Of a stretch of DNA of 33,765 nucleotides, positions 7,739 to 15,068 are shown in pieces. The position numbers were made by a program, and so were the translations under genes. Positions within the stretch are counted from its first letter, which is position 1. Each line of letters begins with the position of its first letter. The notes below the pieces were generated by a model. The model saw nothing but the letters and a program-made list of their open reading frames with translations. It searched no databases and had not been told where the DNA came from. The DNA comes from a virus, in the IMG/VR virus record IMGVR_UViG_3300042923_000605, positions 1 through 33,765 of that record; one strand, 5' to 3'.

Positions 7739-7769
7739 GGCGTAACAACCTTGTGGGTTCTGTTACGCC
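7739..7769. repeat. 9-bp perfect inverted repeat GGCGTAACA / TGTTACGCC
   Basis: Arms 7739-7747 and 7761-7769 around a 13-base centre that can itself form a short stem. It lies between the metallophosphoesterase gene end and the CACGTG cluster. No T run follows, so it may be a protein binding site or a weak terminator for the upstream gene. Confidence 0.45.
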
Positions 7770-7872
7770 GCCCTCAGTAAGATCCGATCCGCCGCCCTCG
7801 TCCCCGCGTTCCAAAGGGTCAGGCTCGAGGCCCGTAGTGTTCTGTGCCGGGGGTTTGGCGGATGGAAGATGG

Positions 7873-9015
7873 TTACGGTTCCACGAACTCCAGCGCGTAA
7901 ACGCCTGAGTCCTTCACCGTGAACGTCGTAATCGACGGCTTCGAGTGCTCACCGGTCTTGTTCTCGAACCACGCGGAACCCGCGTCGAACATCGAACACG
8001 ACACGATCGCCCGACCACGCGACTCCCGATAACCGGGCTGATGGAAGTGACCGTGGCAAACGATCCGAGCATCAGCCATCGGAGACCGTGTCGACGCAGC
8101 CTGATTCGCAACCCACTGCGGGATGCGGTCATACGCTCCCGCGTGGTGTCCGTGAGTGAACGCCACCACCGTCCCGTCAACGTCGACATACGTCACGACG
8201 TCGTACTTCGACGGGGGGTAGTGGAACGTCAGGTTGAACCGGTTGGGGGCGAGGAGCGCGAACGCTTCCTCCACGGTCTTGGCGATGCCGATCCCGTGGT
8301 CCCCGTAGCCGACCTTCCCAGACGCGTTCCGAACCTCGCCGTGATTCGACGGGACCGCCGCCACATGCGTTTCACCCGCGTAGGGGGCGAGGGTCAGGAT
8401 CGCCTGCGTGAGGCGCCGCTGCCAAGCCTGCAACTGCTCCGGGAACTCGAGCGTGTTCGTTGCGATCTGGTTCGGCGCCGACGACGTGATGCCCTCCACC
8501 GGGTCACCGTTGTCAGCGATCACCAGGACACTCGGACGCTGCTGCTTGACCTTCCAAGCGACCTTCGCAAGCGCCTGATGGTACTTGTTGTCAAGGTCGT
8601 CGGGTCCGGTGGAGTCCGGGCCGTCCTTACCGAGTTGCGCATCCGCGAGGCAGACCACCATGGGCAGTCCTGCGGTCTTGGCGGGCTTGATCGGCTTGGC
8701 TGGTCGGATCAGTGACGCAAGCCAGGCGGCGCCGGGCGATTCCTCGTCGGGCGTGTTCCGCTCGAACTGGAAGAAGAAACTGTAGGTGTCTTCCCGGTCG
8801 TGGTGTGTCTTACTCCACTGGCTGACTTTTCCGACGATGCGGAAGGCGTCAGGGTCGAGACCGGCGAGGGTGAGGAGTTCGGCGTAGTCCGTGACCATGC
8901 GCCGGACAGGCCCGGTGGCTGCGGTGCCACCGTTCTCGTCGAACTCGGCGTGCTGCTGAAACTTCTTCGGCGGCGTCGGAACCGTCAACGCATCAAGATC
9001 ATCAGCTAGCGTCAC
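7873..9015 (-). CDS. Calcineurin-like metallophosphoesterase
   Basis: 380 aa from GTG 9015, which overlaps the stop of the preceding gene by 14 bases (GGAG upstream). The two-metal phosphoesterase motifs appear in order: CLADAQLG (about 122-129, Asp with Gln in place of the usual His), ADNGDPVEG (about 168-175), VPSNHGEV (the GNH box variant, about 222), FTHGHHAG and CHGHFHQPGY (the GHxH box). The phage family is related to Mre11/SbcD-type nucleases and other phosphodiesterases. A role in DNA processing or nucleotide clearance is plausible but the substrate cannot be read from sequence. The N-terminal ~110 residues may form a DNA-binding or oligomerisation region. Confidence 0.85.
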   Translation of the reverse strand: MTLADDLDALTVPTPPKKFQQHAEFDENGGTAATGPVRRMVTDYAELLTLAGLDPDAFRIVGKVSQWSKTHHDREDTYSFFFQFERNTPDEESPGAAWLASLIRPAKPIKPAKTAGLPMVVCLADAQLGKDGPDSTGPDDLDNKYHQALAKVAWKVKQQRPSVLVIADNGDPVEGITSSAPNQIATNTLEFPEQLQAWQRRLTQAILTLAPYAGETHVAAVPSNHGEVRNASGKVGYGDHGIGIAKTVEEAFALLAPNRFNLTFHYPPSKYDVVTYVDVDGTVVAFTHGHHAGAYDRIPQWVANQAASTRSPMADARIVCHGHFHQPGYRESRGRAIVSCSMFDAGSAWFENKTGEHSKPSITTFTVKDSGVYALEFVEP

Positions 9016-9223
9016 GGTACTTCTCCACCGTCTCCCGCGTAATCGGGATATCGTTCTTCCGCAACTTCGCCACCAAAGGGTCAATCATCACGGACGTGTC
9101 AGTGATGTACTCCATGACGAGATCCCGGGTTACGGGGTCAGTGGTTTCCAACCATGCCGCGAACGTTGCGGGCTTCTGTCGGCGCGCTTCTTCAAGGTCG
9201 GCGCGGAGCTTGTCGAGTGCCAC
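9002..9223 (-). CDS. 73-aa helical (HTH-like) partner of the metallophosphoesterase
   Basis: GTG at 9223 with GGGGG upstream. A helical, charged protein ending in IPITRETVEKYRDAS, which resembles the recognition part of a helix-turn-helix. It overlaps the phosphoesterase gene by 14 bases and is probably translationally coupled to it. A GTG at 9346 in the same frame could extend it by about 41 residues, but that stretch has lower-quality coding signal. DNA binding is inferred. Confidence 0.65.
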   Translation of the reverse strand: MALDKLRADLEEARRQKPATFAAWLETTDPVTRDLVMEYITDTSVMIDPLVAKLRKNDIPITRETVEKYRDAS

Positions 9224-9423
9224 GGTTACCCCCGTGATTGGGCTCCCCCCCGACGCAGGGGAAGCGACGGAAAGAAGGGGACGGCCCGCCAACGGCTTTA
9301 CCCGGCTCGGGCCTGTGTGGAGCTCGCGCGGTTTGCGGTCTTGGCTCACTGTTGTGCCGGCGCGCTCCTGGGCGTGCCATCCTGCAACCCGGTTATGCCG
9401 CGCACGACTACCGAGGAGGTCCA
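9224..9423. other. 200-base gap upstream of the 9223-7873 genes
   Basis: No gene is confidently visible. It lies just after a minus-strand terminator and so should contain the promoter for the phosphoesterase pair. GGCCCG/CGGGCC pair around the middle (near 9284-9310). Two overlapping minus-strand frames are open here, and one starts with a plausible Arg/Pro-rich opening at 9380, but neither has a convincing ribosome site. Confidence 0.4.
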
Positions 9424-9458
9424 AAGAAAATCCCCACCAGGCCCGGAGGACGGTGGGG
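9424..9458 (-). terminator. Terminator after the 47-aa gene
   Basis: CCCCACC (9432-9438) pairs with GGTGGGG (9452-9458) in a 7-bp stem with a 13-base loop. On the minus strand the sequence continues ATTTTCTTT (9423-9431). It ends the transcript coming from the 13.8-9.5 kb genes. Confidence 0.75.
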
Positions 9459-9510
9459 AACAAAGGTGGTTGCGGCTGTTTCTGCGCAGCCTAAAGCAAC
9501 CTAGGGCCGA

Positions 9511-9654
9511 TTATACACACACGAACGGTCGTGCGCAATGTCTGAACTGAAATCGTCCGGGGCACTCGTACCACGCGATGCCCATGTCCCCATGCTCGAT
9601 GCCCCACTGGTGGCTGGTGTGCGATTCGTGGCGATCGCAAAGCCGACTTATCAT
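9511..9654 (-). CDS. 47-aa Cys/His protein
   Basis: ATG at 9654 overlaps the stop of the preceding gene (ATGA), and the stop is TAA at 9511. The protein has CDRH near its start, several His, WYECPG in the middle and two late Cys, suggesting a metal-binding mini-protein. Function unknown. It is followed by the terminator at 9424-9458, making it the last gene of its operon. Confidence 0.65.
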   Translation of the reverse strand: MISRLCDRHESHTSHQWGIEHGDMGIAWYECPGRFQFRHCARPFVCV

Positions 9655-9920
9655 GACTGCGCCTTCCGCTTCTGCGCTTCGTCGAAGCCCATAATGAGTG
9701 ATCGCACCTGGGATACGAATAGCGCGGAATCTAGGTCAGACTTCGCGCGGTAGGTGTTTGCCTGCAAGGCGAGGTAGGCGATCGCCTTGAACAGTTCGGC
9801 TTTCGTAGCGTCGAGTCCATCCAGTCGCGCAGCCGCCCCGTCGATGTCGCCCTCGTAGCCCTCAAGGCGGCGCATTGCGCCATCCCCGATGCCCATCCAC
9901 GCCAGCGCGTCTCTGGTCAT
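9651..9920 (-). CDS. Hypothetical helical protein, 89 aa
   Basis: Mostly helical with alternating Ala, Leu and acidic residues (AARLDGLDATKAELFKAIAYLALQAN). No catalytic motif. ATGA overlaps at both ends couple it to its neighbours. Unknown role in the early region. Confidence 0.7.
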   Translation of the reverse strand: MTRDALAWMGIGDGAMRRLEGYEGDIDGAAARLDGLDATKAELFKAIAYLALQANTYRAKSDLDSALFVSQVRSLIMGFDEAQKRKAQS

Positions 9921-10156
9921 TGCTGACTCCTCGCCGCGTCTCGGGCGGGCAAGTCGAACTCGTCCAACACAAGGTCATCGAGCCGCTGCACGACGAACCC
10001 AGCCCACATGAGACGGCCGAGCTGCGACCGCGCGTTCTCGATCAAGATGTCGCGGTCGAGCAGATCGTAGTCGATTGGCTTGTCCCAGTCGAGATCCGGA
10101 TCATAGACCTCCGCGATGATCCGGGCGTACTCCTCGGGTGTGATGCTATGGCTCAC
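9917..10156 (-). CDS. Hypothetical acidic protein, 79 aa
   Basis: Rich in Asp and Leu (PDLDWDKPIDYDLLDRD), predicted to fold as a small helical protein. Start ATG 10156 overlaps the upstream stop (ATGA). Nothing indicates a function. Confidence 0.7.
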   Translation of the reverse strand: MSHSITPEEYARIIAEVYDPDLDWDKPIDYDLLDRDILIENARSQLGRLMWAGFVVQRLDDLVLDEFDLPARDAARSQQ

Positions 10157-10797
10157 GGTTCACTCCTGTTCGGTTGGTTGGTGGTTTCTAGTTCGTAGGC
10201 GAGTTCTCTTGCTCCCCACCTCTTGTCGCACGCACGACAAGCCGCAGTCGATTCGTCGATGAGGGACTGTTCCGGGTTCCTCGGGATCTCAACGACAAGG
10301 GGTTTCGGTAGGCGTTCCCCGTCTCGCCAGTATTCGTGTGCCCCACAGGCGGGGCACGGGTCGGGGAGTTCGCGTTGCCGGGGTGGGTCGAGTTCGCGAC
10401 GGATGGATGCGGCCCACCCGTGGAGGAGGCGGACGCGTGCCGCAACCTCCCCCGCCTCCCGGTTCCCCTGCGACCACGCCACGAACCATGCCCGCAACGT
10501 CCGCCCCGGATCACCCTTATACACAGCCGCCTTCACCCCGTGCGCCCAATCCGTGATCTGACTACTGATCCGCATGAACAACATGAGCGCACCAGAGTTG
10601 ATCGGCACCCGCTGATTCGGCAGGCTCTTGGCCCCCTCACGACTCAACGAGAACCGGATCTCGGACTCGAGGCGTTCGAGGAGGGACTGGTCGAACACGA
10701 CACACGTGAACCGGGACTCCGTGACGGTCTGATGCAGCACTACCCGTTTCGTGAGCTCGTCGACTGCTTCGAGTAGTTCGCTCTGTTCACCCGACAC
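10153..10797 (-). CDS. 214-aa protein with C-terminal zinc ribbon
   Basis: Start GTG 10797 overlaps the previous gene by 11 bases. The much longer open frame upstream is Arg/Ser-rich shadow sequence of that gene. The N-terminal half is helical (LLEAVDELTKRVVLHQTV). The middle carries RVRLLHGWAASIRRELDPP, followed by PCPACGAHEYWRDGE and, about 45 residues later, ACRACDKRW. The two CxxC knuckles make a zinc ribbon. Proteins of this architecture are frequent in actinophage early regions without assigned function; nucleic-acid binding is the obvious guess. Confidence 0.75.
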   Translation of the reverse strand: MSGEQSELLEAVDELTKRVVLHQTVTESRFTCVVFDQSLLERLESEIRFSLSREGAKSLPNQRVPINSGALMLFMRISSQITDWAHGVKAAVYKGDPGRTLRAWFVAWSQGNREAGEVAARVRLLHGWAASIRRELDPPRQRELPDPCPACGAHEYWRDGERLPKPLVVEIPRNPEQSLIDESTAACRACDKRWGARELAYELETTNQPNRSEP

Positions 10798-11086
10798 TAG
10801 AAACCCCCTCGAAAGTCCAACCCATCGACCGGCGCACATCCTCGAGCCCCGTGAGCCGGTCGAACTCGTCACGATCCACCTCACGCACAGCCACAACCTC
10901 CGACCACTGGCCCCGCTCCCCCGTCGACCGCCCGAGCTCGGCGTAAAGCATCGCGGGGCGCTCATCCAACCGAACGAACGCCCCGCGACGGAACCCCTGC
11001 GCGTAGTCGATGAGAACCACCGTTCCCCGTTCTCCACCGAGGTAACCGATAGTTCCCTTGACCTCCGTGTACAGGTGATCAACCAC
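10787..11086 (-). CDS. Hypothetical protein, 99 aa
   Basis: GTG at 11086 preceded by a strong AGGAG (GAGGAGAACCA). Beta-rich first half and acidic second half; no motif recognised. It overlaps the genes on either side by 8 and 11 bases, so it belongs to the same translation-coupled cluster. Confidence 0.7.
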   Translation of the reverse strand: MVDHLYTEVKGTIGYLGGERGTVVLIDYAQGFRRGAFVRLDERPAMLYAELGRSTGERGQWSEVVAVREVDRDEFDRLTGLEDVRRSMGWTFEGVSSVG

Positions 11087-11240
11087 TGGTTCTCCTCGCG
11101 TTCGGGCAGTCGCTACGTCCCCCGGTGAACGGGTTGCGGCAATACCCGCACACGTGGGGGCGGGGTTCGGGTTCCGGGTTCAGCACGGCATCCAACCACT
11201 TCTGTTCCCGCCTCGACGGGTGCCTATAGTCCTTACTCAC
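11079..11240 (-). CDS. 53-aa zinc-knuckle protein
   Basis: Starts at GTG 11240, 13 bases after ssb. HVCGYCRNPF followed by a third Cys (DCPN) gives a partial zinc knuckle; the N-terminal part is basic and Pro-rich. Function unknown. It overlaps the next gene by 8 bases, and the AGGAG of that gene lies inside its coding sequence. Confidence 0.65.
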   Translation of the reverse strand: MSKDYRHPSRREQKWLDAVLNPEPEPRPHVCGYCRNPFTGGRSDCPNARRTSG

Positions 11241-11253
11241 GATCGCCTCCGGC

Positions 11254-11673
11254 TCAGAAGGGGCTTTGCCCGTCGTCCCCGAACGTGCGGTGGCTCGTCC
11301 AGGAATCAGCCGGCTCGGCTACACGCGGCGCCGGCGCAGATGCTCCACGCTGCGTCTTCGTCACCACCGCAGTGGCGAACCGCAGCTCGGGACCAAACGC
11401 GGTCGCGTCCAGGAACCACGCCGTTCGGTTGTTGCCCTCACGGTCCTGGAACTTGCGGGACTTGATGGTGCCGACCGCGATGACGCGGGTTCCACGGTCG
11501 AGGGTGGCCGCGTTTTCTGCGAGGGAACCCCAGAGGGTGACGTCGTGGTAGTCGGTGACTTCCTGGTCGCGTTCTTTGCGGTTGACGGCGACGGTGATGT
11601 TGGCGACGGGGGTTCCACTGTTCGTGTAGTTGACGCTGGGAACTTCGGTGAGATTGCCGCAGATGGTTGTCAT
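11254..11673 (-). CDS. ssb: Single-stranded DNA-binding protein
   Basis: 139 aa with an OB-fold opening (GNLTEVPSVNYTNSGTPVAN, then VTLWGSLAENAATLDRGTRV) and the classical acidic tip TFGDDGQSPF, which recruits replication and repair partners. It coats single-stranded phage DNA during replication and recombination and should act with the ERF protein at 17638-18270. Start ATG 11673 shares its A with the preceding TAA; longer in-frame extension to 11922 is shadow sequence. Length is short for cellular SSB but normal for phage versions. Confidence 0.93.
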   Translation of the reverse strand: MTTICGNLTEVPSVNYTNSGTPVANITVAVNRKERDQEVTDYHDVTLWGSLAENAATLDRGTRVIAVGTIKSRKFQDREGNNRTAWFLDATAFGPELRFATAVVTKTQRGASAPAPRVAEPADSWTSHRTFGDDGQSPF

Positions 11674-11828
11674 TAGTTGTCGTCTCCTGTGTTGTCGTCT
11701 GGTTCGTAGTCGCCCCGCGCCTGGCGGAGCAGAAACACCCAACAGAAAGCCCCCACCGTGACTAGGACGGTGGAGGCTAACCCGAGGGTTACGAGTAGCG
11801 GGAGTAACCCCGCAAGGATCGGGTTCAC
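11673..11828 (-). CDS. 51-aa single-pass membrane protein
   Basis: GTG at 11828 (overlapping the previous stop). One or two hydrophobic stretches fill residues 3-36, followed by an acidic tail (DYEPDDNTGDDN). It is coupled to ssb by a TAATG overlap. Function unknown. Confidence 0.65.
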   Translation of the reverse strand: MNPILAGLLPLLVTLGLASTVLVTVGAFCWVFLLRQARGDYEPDDNTGDDN

Positions 11829-12028
11829 GACGGCCCCGGTTCATTCGGTTGGTGGTATTCGGCATAGCAAGCCGCCCAGCCTGCCTCGAAGTGCAGTCGG
11901 TCCACGGGCTTGCACGGCACACCGTCGCGGGCGTGGCCCTCGGATACTGCCAGCCACGCCAGGTCGCGCGCCAGGATGCGGGCGTGCCGCTCCTCGGCAG
12001 TCTCGCCCCACTGGTCGCGTTCAGTCAT
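11825..12028 (-). CDS. Hypothetical protein, 67 aa
   Basis: Small soluble protein with conserved-looking Trp, Cys and His residues (GWAACYAEYHQPNEPGPS at the end). ATG 12028 overlaps the resolvase stop (ATGA). No function recognised. Confidence 0.65.
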   Translation of the reverse strand: MTERDQWGETAEERHARILARDLAWLAVSEGHARDGVPCKPVDRLHFEAGWAACYAEYHQPNEPGPS

Positions 12029-12414
12029 GCTCCACTCCCGTTCCCGTGGTCCGTTCCGATGAGTAGTGCGACGAGGTCTTCGAGAGTTGTGGTGACGTAG
12101 GTTCCACCCATCGCGGCAGGTCCGTATCCGCGTCGCTTATGGACGACGAGACCGACAGCGGCGTCGTCGTTGCCTCTCTCTGTGGCGGCTTCCGTCACCC
12201 AGCCCGCAAGATTCAGCCGGGCGACATCCTTCGCTTCGATGACGACGCGTTCGCCTAGTGCGGTGCGAACCCCGGCGATGTCGCCGCGGTCTTTCGCTCC
12301 GGTGCGTGCGCGGCGTTCGATCCGGTCGTCCCCGAGCTGGGTTCGGAGGTAGTTCACTACGTCGGTTTCGAAGCTGGTTCCGGCTTGGCGGGCAGTACGC
12401 CTACTACGAGTCAT
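12025..12414 (-). CDS. PD-(D/E)xK nuclease, Holliday-junction-resolvase-like
   Basis: 129 aa from ATG 12414 (GGAG upstream; TGATG overlap with the previous gene). The core shows a basic N-terminus with a conserved Phe-Glu (TSFETDVVNYL), then DIAGVR and VVIEAKDVARL. The D...ExK pattern is that of archaeal Hjc/Hje-like and phage resolvases. It would cut branched intermediates made by the phage ERF/SSB recombination system before packaging. Assignment to resolvase rather than another nuclease of the fold is inferred from size and context. Confidence 0.75.
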   Translation of the reverse strand: MTRSRRTARQAGTSFETDVVNYLRTQLGDDRIERRARTGAKDRGDIAGVRTALGERVVIEAKDVARLNLAGWVTEAATERGNDDAAVGLVVHKRRGYGPAAMGGTYVTTTLEDLVALLIGTDHGNGSGA

Positions 12415-12782
12415 CACGACTCCGTTTCATTCGGTTTGGCCTCGCCGCATCCCCAGCAGCGGTCGACAGGCATCCCAAACTCATCCGAGTCGGAGCGTGT
12501 GGGGTAGAAGTGACCACGCTTCGTGTCGACGCACGCGGCGTAGCGGATTCCTGAGTCAGGGGTCGTCCGGTAACGGTCGAAGGCCTCCGGCTTGAGGCCC
12601 ATCCGGTCGAGTTCGGCGTCCCTCCACGGTGCCCAGCGATGCCGCGGCGACAGTTCGTCGTAGTCGTAGCCGTTCTCGTTGTGGTATTCGATGCCGCATC
12701 CGAGCGTGTACCTCTCGCGCTGGCGCGTCGCGATGACCTCAGCCTCGGTGATGCCGCAGATTAGGCATGAGCGTTCACTCAT
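12414..12782 (-). CDS. 122-aa protein with two CxxC sites
   Basis: ATG at 12782 with AGGAG six bases upstream. SCLICGI lies at the N-terminus and RCWGCGEAKP at the C-terminus, framing a Trp/Arg/Tyr-rich middle. The paired knuckles could form one zinc site. Function unknown; it sits directly ahead of the resolvase-like gene. Confidence 0.7.
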   Translation of the reverse strand: MSERSCLICGITEAEVIATRQRERYTLGCGIEYHNENGYDYDELSPRHRWAPWRDAELDRMGLKPEAFDRYRTTPDSGIRYAACVDTKRGHFYPTRSDSDEFGMPVDRCWGCGEAKPNETES

Positions 12783-12934
12783 GTCGTGCTCCTGTTCGGT
12801 TGGTTGGCGCATTCGTTTTGCGCGATGTGTTCTAGGAGTTCCCATAGGCCGGGAGGGTTACCGTGCAACCCGTGAACCGTCCCAGCCGAGGTGAATGGGG
12901 TGTGGCAGGTGGGACACGGAAAAGGACCGTTCAC
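12779..12934 (-). CDS. 51-aa protein with CPTCH motif
   Basis: GTG at 12934 overlaps the stop of the large HTH gene (GTGA), and its own stop overlaps the next ATG. It contains CPTCHTPF near the N-terminus and a single later Cys. Unknown function; the longer frame upstream to 13021 is shadow of the HTH gene. Confidence 0.65.
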   Translation of the reverse strand: MNGPFPCPTCHTPFTSAGTVHGLHGNPPGLWELLEHIAQNECANQPNRSTT

Positions 12935-13851
12935 GCAACATCCCGGTAGACATCCCGCGTCACGAGATAGATCGGCAGTTCGTGCCGCTTCCTGATGCGT
13001 TCCACCGTCTTCGCGGAACACCCAATGTGGTCAGCAATCCGCGCCGCCGACCAACGCCGCCCGTTCAACACCGTCACCACTTCGACGCGCTGCTCATAGG
13101 TGAGCTCGGGCTGTTCCCCCGCAATCGCGGAATCCACCACGGACGCCCACAGTTCTTCCTCACTGGGAAGTTCGGGTTCCGCGTTGGGGTCGTCGATCGT
13201 GTCGTCATCCCACGCCAACGGTGACGCCCACCCGTGCCGTTTCGCGAGGAGCCGTGAACGGTTGTACGACTGGCGTTCCCGAGGGTTGGTGAGTGGGGGC
13301 AGGGTGTTCCACAGTTCGTCGTAGATCCGGTTGATGGTGTCGCGGGTGGTGGTGGTGACGATGGTGGAGTGTGTGACGTTCCTCGCCCACGTCGTAGCGC
13401 GGCCCGCGCGTTCACTGATGGCCCAGAACGTCCAGCCGACTGCGACGAGGGCGCGGATGCGTCGGATGGTGCCCGTCGCGTCAACCTTGCGGGGTTCGGG
13501 GGCACGGTGCCGCATGTTCGGGTTCGTGCCGAGGAGAGCGTCAGCGGTTTCCCGTTCGATCCGTTTGGTGACGCCGCGCATGATGCGGCCCAGGGTGGGG
13601 ACTGACACACCGGACACTGTTTCGATGTCGGCGTAGGTCCAGTCCTCGCGCATGAGTTGCATGATGCGGGGGACGACGATGATCGCGTTGACGAACTCTT
13701 GGGTTTGGCCGGCGCGTGCGCGTGCTTCGCGTTCGCGTTCCTGCCGTGCGCGGTGCGCTTTGCAGTCGGTGCAGCGGCAGCGGTGTTTCTGGTAGCAGGT
13801 TCCTGTGGCCCCGTGCTTGTGATCTGGGGGGCACGTGTGGGGACTCGTCAT
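12931..13851 (-). CDS. Large HTH DNA-binding protein with N-terminal Cys/His cluster
   Basis: 306 aa. The N-terminus has HKHGATGTCYQKHRCRCTDCKAH, a Cys/His pattern frequent at the start of actinophage regulatory proteins. At least three helix-turn-helix-like segments follow: WTYADIETVSGVSVPTLGRIM (about 70-90), VGWTFWAISERAG (about 137-150), and RWSAARIADHIGCSAKTVERI near the C-terminus. It could be a transcription regulator or a terminase-small-like DNA binder acting in the early region. It is the first gene after a terminator (13874-13906), so it probably has its own promoter in the short gap 13852-13881. Confidence 0.75.
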   Translation of the reverse strand: MTSPHTCPPDHKHGATGTCYQKHRCRCTDCKAHRARQEREREARARAGQTQEFVNAIIVVPRIMQLMREDWTYADIETVSGVSVPTLGRIMRGVTKRIERETADALLGTNPNMRHRAPEPRKVDATGTIRRIRALVAVGWTFWAISERAGRATTWARNVTHSTIVTTTTRDTINRIYDELWNTLPPLTNPRERQSYNRSRLLAKRHGWASPLAWDDDTIDDPNAEPELPSEEELWASVVDSAIAGEQPELTYEQRVEVVTVLNGRRWSAARIADHIGCSAKTVERIRKRHELPIYLVTRDVYRDVA

Positions 13852-13873
13852 TGTGGGTCTCCGTTAAAGGGGG

Positions 13874-13906
13874 TAGAAGAAACGGCCCCCACCAAGAAGG
13901 GACCGT
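13874..13906 (-). terminator. Terminator after the DpdA-like gene
   Basis: ACGGCCCC (13882-13889) pairs with GGGACCGT (13899-13906), eight base pairs including one G-U. On the minus strand a TTTCTTCT tract follows. It closes the transporter/DpdA-like transcription unit. Confidence 0.7.
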
Positions 13907-14542
13907 CTAGATCAGTGAGCCCCAACCGGTGAGGGATGGGGCTGTTTGGTTGCGGTCAAGCCAGCGCTTGAGTTTCGGCAGGTTCTGGTCTGGCCCGAAC
14001 ACGAGGTAGGTGCCGTCTACTGAGTCGCAGCCGATGGCGGCGGCATACCGGAGTCGACGTTCCGAGTTGACGCGCCCCATGTGTACCCACTTGCCGCAGG
14101 CCTTCGCTTCACGGGTCAGTTGCGCGGCGTGTGGGCCGAGTTTCCATTCCGTTGTGCCGCCGAGGAAGAGAGCGTCGAACTCGTCCCACGGGACGCCGAC
14201 TGTCTCGGCGCCGTCTTGTGCGACGAACGCTGCCGGGTATCCGAGTTCACGGATCTTCGGGAGCCACGGGGTTGACCGCTCGAGCGTTCCTGCGGCGTCA
14301 GCGACAACATCTGGCGCAGTGGCGAACAGGCACCTTGAGCGTTGCTCTGAGGTGAAACTGTCCAACCATGCCAACCATGCGTCTTCGCCGGGGAACCCTT
14401 TGCCAAAGCATCCGTTGTCGGCGCACCATGCGGCACCCTCGGGAATGATGTTGCCCTGCATGGGCGTGTTTATCATCCCGAGGGCGCCGGCGGTCATGGC
14501 GTTACGGATGGGTTCCGTGGACGGGTTTCCGAAGTACAGCAC
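13907..14542 (-). CDS. dpdA: DpdA-like tRNA-guanine-transglycosylase-fold protein (7-deazaguanine DNA modification)
   Basis: 211 aa from GTG 14542, overlapping the transporter gene by 41 bases. It follows the TGT/DpdA TIM-barrel plan in order: CADNGCFG (40-47, position of the TGT SDSGGFQ box with D42), FATAPDVVADA (73-83), FVAQDG (106-111), ALFLGGTTEWKLG (124-136, like the TGT VGGLSVGE strand) and WVHMGRVNSERRLRYAAAIGC with DSVDGT (152-178). That last segment matches the TGT LMGVGTPED...GxDMFDC region, with D173 and D176 as candidates for the catalytic Asp. DpdA enzymes exchange guanine for a 7-deazaguanine base in DNA, hiding it from host restriction. The C-terminal zinc domain of tRNA-acting TGTs is absent, which favours the short phage DpdA type. 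Substrate assignment is inference. Confidence 0.72.
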   Translation of the reverse strand: MLYFGNPSTEPIRNAMTAGALGMINTPMQGNIIPEGAAWCADNGCFGKGFPGEDAWLAWLDSFTSEQRSRCLFATAPDVVADAAGTLERSTPWLPKIRELGYPAAFVAQDGAETVGVPWDEFDALFLGGTTEWKLGPHAAQLTREAKACGKWVHMGRVNSERRLRYAAAIGCDSVDGTYLVFGPDQNLPKLKRWLDRNQTAPSLTGWGSLI

Positions 14543-15068
14543 GGGACACCACCCATCCGATGAGGACGAACACGAGCATCGCCCACGCCTTGCCGACAAG
14601 TTGCCCAGGGAGGGCGGGGAGGATTGCTGCGGGGCCGAACGCGATGCCGAGGAACAGGACCGTGTCGACCACGGCGCCGACGACGGTGGATGCGGCGACC
14701 GCAGCGGCCCACTTCCGGTCACCGAACCGTGCCCGCTTGCGGATCGGCGTGTACACGGCATAGTCAGCGAGTTCGGACACTAGGAACGCGACCACGGACG
14801 CGAGAGCGATGAACGGCGCAGCCATCACGAAAGACAGCGCGGCACCGGCAAGGATCGCCGCGATGACCACCCACTTGCCGAGGGTGTCCTGTATGCCGTC
14901 TCTGAGCGCGAGCGTCGCGCCAGCCACGTAGGTTCCAGCGGTAGCGGTGAGCCCGAAACCGACCGGAACGAAACCGTACTGGGTGGTGAGGACGTTCGCG
15001 AGTACGACCGTTGAAATGAAGACGGCCACCAGAATCCATCCGGTGACCTGTCGTGTGCGCTTGTTCAT
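14502..15068 (-). CDS. yhhQ: VUT-family queuosine-precursor transporter (YhhQ-like)
   Basis: 188 aa with about six hydrophobic segments. Diagnostic stretches are VLANVLTTQYGFVPVGFGL, AGTYVAGATLALRDGIQDTLG and FLVSELADYAVYTPIRKR. These match the actinobacterial form of the VUT (PF02592) family, whose E. coli member YhhQ imports preQ0/preQ1. Start ATG 15068 has a perfect GAGGAG site; it overlaps the upstream small gene by 4 bases and the DpdA-like gene by 41. A phage that imports the base but carries no biosynthetic que genes in view would rely on salvage. Family identity is firm; the cargo here is inferred from the neighbour. Confidence 0.88.
   Translation of the reverse strand: MNKRTRQVTGWILVAVFISTVVLANVLTTQYGFVPVGFGLTATAGTYVAGATLALRDGIQDTLGKWVVIAAILAGAALSFVMAAPFIALASVVAFLVSELADYAVYTPIRKRARFGDRKWAAAVAASTVVGAVVDTVLFLGIAFGPAAILPALPGQLVGKAWAMLVFVLIGWVVSRAVLRKPVHGTHP

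Noticed and set aside
7362-7814. 150-codon minus-strand frame through the CACGTG cluster
   Set aside because: It runs out of frame through two well-supported Cys-motif genes. The CACGTG repeats are better explained as regulatory.
9192-9380. 62-codon minus-strand frame with Arg/Pro-rich opening
   Set aside because: Overlaps the ribosome site and start of the 9002-9223 gene in another frame and shows no motif. Left as an unresolved gap.
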